Part shown: piece after piece, positions 61,651-64,000 of the stretch
How positions within the stretch are numbered: position 1 is the stretch's first letter
Layout of the letters: every line of letters begins with the position of its first letter
From: Subtercola boreus
GTDB lineage: Bacteria > Actinomycetota > Actinomycetes > Actinomycetales > Microbacteriaceae
DNA: 64,000 nucleotides
Assembly: GCF_006716115.1 (NCBI RefSeq)
Contig: NZ_VFOO01000001.1
Location: 3,782,001 to 3,846,000, forward strand
Reading direction: 5' to 3'
Translations under genes and position numbers: made by a program
Notes under the pieces: generated by a model
The model's input: only the letters and a program-made list of their open reading frames with translations
What the model was told of the DNA's origin: nothing
Databases searched by the model: none

Positions 61651-62145
61651 CTAGTGCGCGCCCTCTTCGGCGAGCTTGGTGATGCCATTCTGGATGATCT
61701 GCTCAGCGTCAGCGGCCGAACCCCAGCCCTCGGTCTTGACCCACTTGCCGGGCTCGAGGTCTTTGTAGTGCTCGAAGAAGTGCTCGATCTCGCTGCGCAG
61801 CTGCGCCGGGATGCTGTCGACGTCGGTGATGTGCGCCCAGCGCGGATCCTTCGCCGGCACAGCGATGACCTTGGAGTCGATGCCGGCCTCGTCCGACATG
61901 TTGAACACACCGACCGGGCGCACCTTGACGCCGACACCCGGGTAGACCGGGTACTCGAGCAGCACGAGCACGTCGACCGGGTCGCCGTCGAGCCCGAGGG
62001 TGTTCTCGAAGAATCCGTAGTCGGTGGGGTAGACGAAGCTCGTGAAGAGCACGCGGTCGAGGTACACACGGCCGGTGACGTGGTCGACCTCGTACTTGTT
62101 GCGGCTCCCCTTGGGGATCTCGATGACGGCGTCGTAGCTGGCCAT
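61651..62145 (-). CDS. ppa: Inorganic pyrophosphatase (family I)
   Basis: 164 residues. IEIPKGSRNKYEVDHVTG, FVYPTDYGFFENTLGLDGDPVDVLVLLEYP (the D-x-D-P-x-D metal motif), GIDSKVIAVPAKDPRW and a C-terminal FFEHYKDLEPGKWVK. Hydrolyses pyrophosphate to phosphate in the cytosol and drives biosynthesis. ATG 62145 with AAGGAG upstream. Divergent from tilS, a common actinobacterial arrangement. Confidence 0.97.
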   Translation of the reverse strand: MASYDAVIEIPKGSRNKYEVDHVTGRVYLDRVLFTSFVYPTDYGFFENTLGLDGDPVDVLVLLEYPVYPGVGVKVRPVGVFNMSDEAGIDSKVIAVPAKDPRWAHITDVDSIPAQLRSEIEHFFEHYKDLEPGKWVKTEGWGSAADAEQIIQNGITKLAEEGAH

Positions 62146-62295
62146 GGGCGGGTGCTCCTTCTGTGTGGTGTCTGCGTGCGGGTGCTGGTCAGAGTGCTGG
62201 TGCGGGTTCAGGTGCGCCGGTGGATGCCCGTCGGGCCGGTGCTCGCGTCGGCGACAGCGCCCAGCACGCTGGCGAAACTGCAATAACGTTACTGG

Positions 62296-63576
62296 ATGCA
62301 CCCTGCCGCCCGCCGCCCACGCCTCACTCCGGCCATGGCGGACGTTCGCCGGGCCGTGCGCGAGACGCTCCAGGCGCTGCCCGAGTCCCCCGCGGGCGCG
62401 GCTCTGGATGTCGCGGCTGCACCCCCGCGAAGCGCCCCTCCTCCCGCCGCTGCCGCTGGCGCCTCCACCGCGCCGCCCGCGCCCACCGCTGCGCCCCCCG
62501 CCCCCGCCGCCCCGGCGCCCGTCGCCGCGACCGCCGCCGCGACCGCCGCCGCCGCCACCCCCGCCGCCGCCGCTGCGCCGCCCGCGCCCGCCGCTGCGCC
62601 GCCCGCGCCCGCCGCCGCTCCCGATGCGGCGCCCGTCGCCGCCACGCCGCCCACCACGCCCGCGGCGCCGCTCGTGCTCGTCGCCCTCAGCGGCGGCCCG
62701 GACTCCCTCGCCCTCGCCATCGCCACCGCCTTCGAGGCGCCCCGGAACGGGTTCCTGGCAGGCGCCGTCGTGGTCGACCACGACCTGCAGGCCGGGTCCG
62801 CCGCCGTCGCCGAGTCCGCTGCCGCGCAGGCTCGTGAGCTCGGCCTCGACCCCGTGGTCGTCGTCCGCGTGCGAGTTGATCCTGCGAGCCCCGACGGCCC
62901 GGAGGCCGCCGCCCGCGCCGCCCGCTACGCGGCGTTCGACGAGGTACTCGGCGCACCGACCGGCGCCACCCGCATCCTCCTCGGCCACACGCTCGACGAC
63001 CAGGCCGAGACGGTGCTGCTCGGGCTCGCGCGCGGCTCCGGGCCGTCGAGCCTGTCGGGCATGGCCGCCGTGAACGGAGCCTTCGTGCGGCCGCTGCTGG
63101 GCATCCGGCGCCAGACCGTGCACCAGTCGGTGGATGACGCGGGCCTGGTCCCCTGGCGGGACCCGCAGAACCTCGATCCGGCGTACAAAAGGGTTCGGGT
63201 GCGCGAGACCGTGCTTCCACTGCTCGAATCCGAGCTCGGGCCTGGCATAACGGAGGCACTCGCCCGCACGGCCGACCAGTTGCGCGAAGACGATCAAGCT
63301 CTGGATGCCCTCGCCGCCGAATGGGCGGCCGAGATCGTCGAGCACGCCGAGGCCGGCATCGCGGTCGATGTGCACGGACTGAGGGCGAATCCGCCCGCGC
63401 TGGCGCAGCGCATCGTGCGTTTCGTCGTCGCGTCGGAGTTCGGGGTGAACCTCAGTCGCAGCCAGACCCTCGCGGCCCTGCGGCTCGTCACCGAGTGGCG
63501 CGGACAGCTCGGGGTCGATCTGCCGGGCATCCGCGTCACCCGCGCCGGCGCGCAGCTCGTCTTTGCCCGCCGCTGA
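62296..63576 (+). CDS. tilS: tRNA(Ile)-lysidine synthetase with Ala/Pro-rich insert
   Basis: 426 residues. Converts C34 of tRNA-Ile(CAU) to lysidine so that it reads AUA. Visible: the ATP pyrophosphatase loop VALSGGPDSLALA (S132), VVVDHDLQAGSA, LLGHTLDDQAETVLLGLARG and RPLLGIRRQTVHQS. Residues about 42-125, between the N-terminal helix and the P loop, are almost only Ala and Pro with a few Thr; normal TilS proteins have no such insert. The gene order ppa-tilS-hpt fits actinobacteria. Confidence 0.93.
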   Translation: MHPAARRPRLTPAMADVRRAVRETLQALPESPAGAALDVAAAPPRSAPPPAAAAGASTAPPAPTAAPPAPAAPAPVAATAAATAAAATPAAAAAPPAPAAAPPAPAAAPDAAPVAATPPTTPAAPLVLVALSGGPDSLALAIATAFEAPRNGFLAGAVVVDHDLQAGSAAVAESAAAQARELGLDPVVVVRVRVDPASPDGPEAAARAARYAAFDEVLGAPTGATRILLGHTLDDQAETVLLGLARGSGPSSLSGMAAVNGAFVRPLLGIRRQTVHQSVDDAGLVPWRDPQNLDPAYKRVRVRETVLPLLESELGPGITEALARTADQLREDDQALDALAAEWAAEIVEHAEAGIAVDVHGLRANPPALAQRIVRFVVASEFGVNLSRSQTLAALRLVTEWRGQLGVDLPGIRVTRAGAQLVFARR

Positions 63577-63783
63577 ACCGCCCGCCCGCCCGCCGCTGAC
63601 CCGCCGCACGCCCGCCGCACCCCGCGTTGCGGCGCCGCTCGCGCGGCCGGCCGCTGACGCGTGTGTACCTGCCGCCGGCCGCGCCCCGCGCTCGCACCGC
63701 CCCGCGCCCGCACCACCCTCCAACAAACCGCGCGGTGCGCACAGCTGCGCCGCGCCGGCCGGCTTTGCGCCCGGCGCATTCCT

Positions 63784-63848
63784 GCCCGGGAGGAGCTGAG
63801 TCGATCTGGCGCTCCATACGGCTCGGATCGCCCCAGCTCCTCCCGGGC
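63784..63848. terminator. Hairpin between tilS and hpt
   Basis: Perfect 15-bp arms GCCCGGGAGGAGCTG (63784-63798) and complement (63834-63848) around a 35-base loop. The 200 bases before it are low-complexity Cys/Gly-rich sequence (CGCCC, CGCAC runs) without a gene. Confidence 0.65.
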
Positions 63849-63944
63849 GGTCTCCGCCGGTGGTTTCAGGCCGATTGGGCCTGCCGTGAGCCCGGCCAGC
63901 CAGCCCGGCCGGCCGCGGACGGCCACCTTCGGTAGGCTCGACGC

Positions 63945-64000
63945 ATGGATTCCAGCGACGTCTCAGGCGACCTCACGAACGTTCTCATCACCGAAGCCGA
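63945..64000 (+). CDS. hpt: Hypoxanthine phosphoribosyltransferase, N-terminal start (partial)
   Basis: ATG 63945 opens MDSSDVSGDLTNVLITEA, which matches the N-terminus of actinobacterial Hpt (D-x-x-x-V-L-(I/V)-T-E). The position directly behind tilS is the usual place of hpt. The rest lies outside the window. Confidence 0.75.
   Translation, partial: MDSSDVSGDLTNVLITEA

Overview
The window is G+C-rich, gene-dense DNA. Short coupled overlaps (ATGA/GTGA), frequent GTG starts, several apparently leaderless starts, a tilS-hpt gene order and actinobacterial MenB, PaaX and envelope families all point to an actinomycete, most likely a Microbacteriaceae-type organism. That placement is inference from gene content only.

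Layout. 1-1.7 kb is a lower-G+C boundary zone: a deleted YhcG-type nuclease fragment, a T5orf172 remnant and an intact DUF433/DUF5615 toxin-antitoxin-like pair. 2.0-3.2 kb is arginine deiminase. 3.3-7.6 kb is an envelope-stress block: on the minus strand csbD-like, amaP-like, DUF6286-like, two Asp23/Gls24 genes and a DUF2273 gene; divergently an ECF sigma factor followed by two Asp23-type genes.

7.6-32.5 kb is the centre of interest, a continuous catabolic island. It holds an alpha/beta hydrolase, a two-subunit 2-hydroxyacyl-CoA dehydratase/benzoyl-CoA reductase-type enzyme with its ATP-dependent Fe-S activator, a PaaX regulator, three acyl-CoA ligases, two zinc-family dehydrogenases (one aryl-alcohol type), a coniferyl-aldehyde-type dehydrogenase, a PaaI thioesterase, an alpha-methylacyl-CoA racemase, two dienoyl/enoyl-CoA-reductase-type SDRs plus a third SDR, two crotonase-fold enzymes with altered catalytic residues, an acyl-CoA dehydrogenase with Asp instead of Glu as catalytic base, a lipocalin-like protein, an APH-like kinase and a FadR-type GntR regulator. 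No oxygenase is present. The simplest reading is alcohol to aldehyde to acid to acyl-CoA, then reductive or hydrolytic processing of a cyclic (aromatic or alicyclic) acyl-CoA and beta-oxidation-like steps. A half-site TTTGGTC recurs before several of its transcription units and is a candidate operator for the GntR protein.

32.6-37 kb has housekeeping genes (menB, aldo/keto reductase, stress SDR, mug). 37-48 kb is rich in exported proteins: a triple lamin-tail-domain protein, a Tat substrate, an eamA/marR pair with a double operator, a DUF916 protein beside a metallophosphatase ending in a WxL-like domain, a HupE-like membrane protein and a lipoprotein. 49-53.6 kb is a classical beta-glucoside PTS operon with a BglG/LicT antitermination site. 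53.7-59.3 kb has a phosphatase, a flavocytochrome reductase, a two-component system and DUF2277. 59.3-59.7 kb carries tRNA-Phe, -Asp and -Glu. 59.9-64 kb has an M23 endopeptidase, ppa, tilS and the start of hpt.

Intergenic regions carry two dispersed palindromic repeat families at gene ends and many short tandem duplications. No insertion sequence, rRNA, CRISPR array or replication origin was seen.
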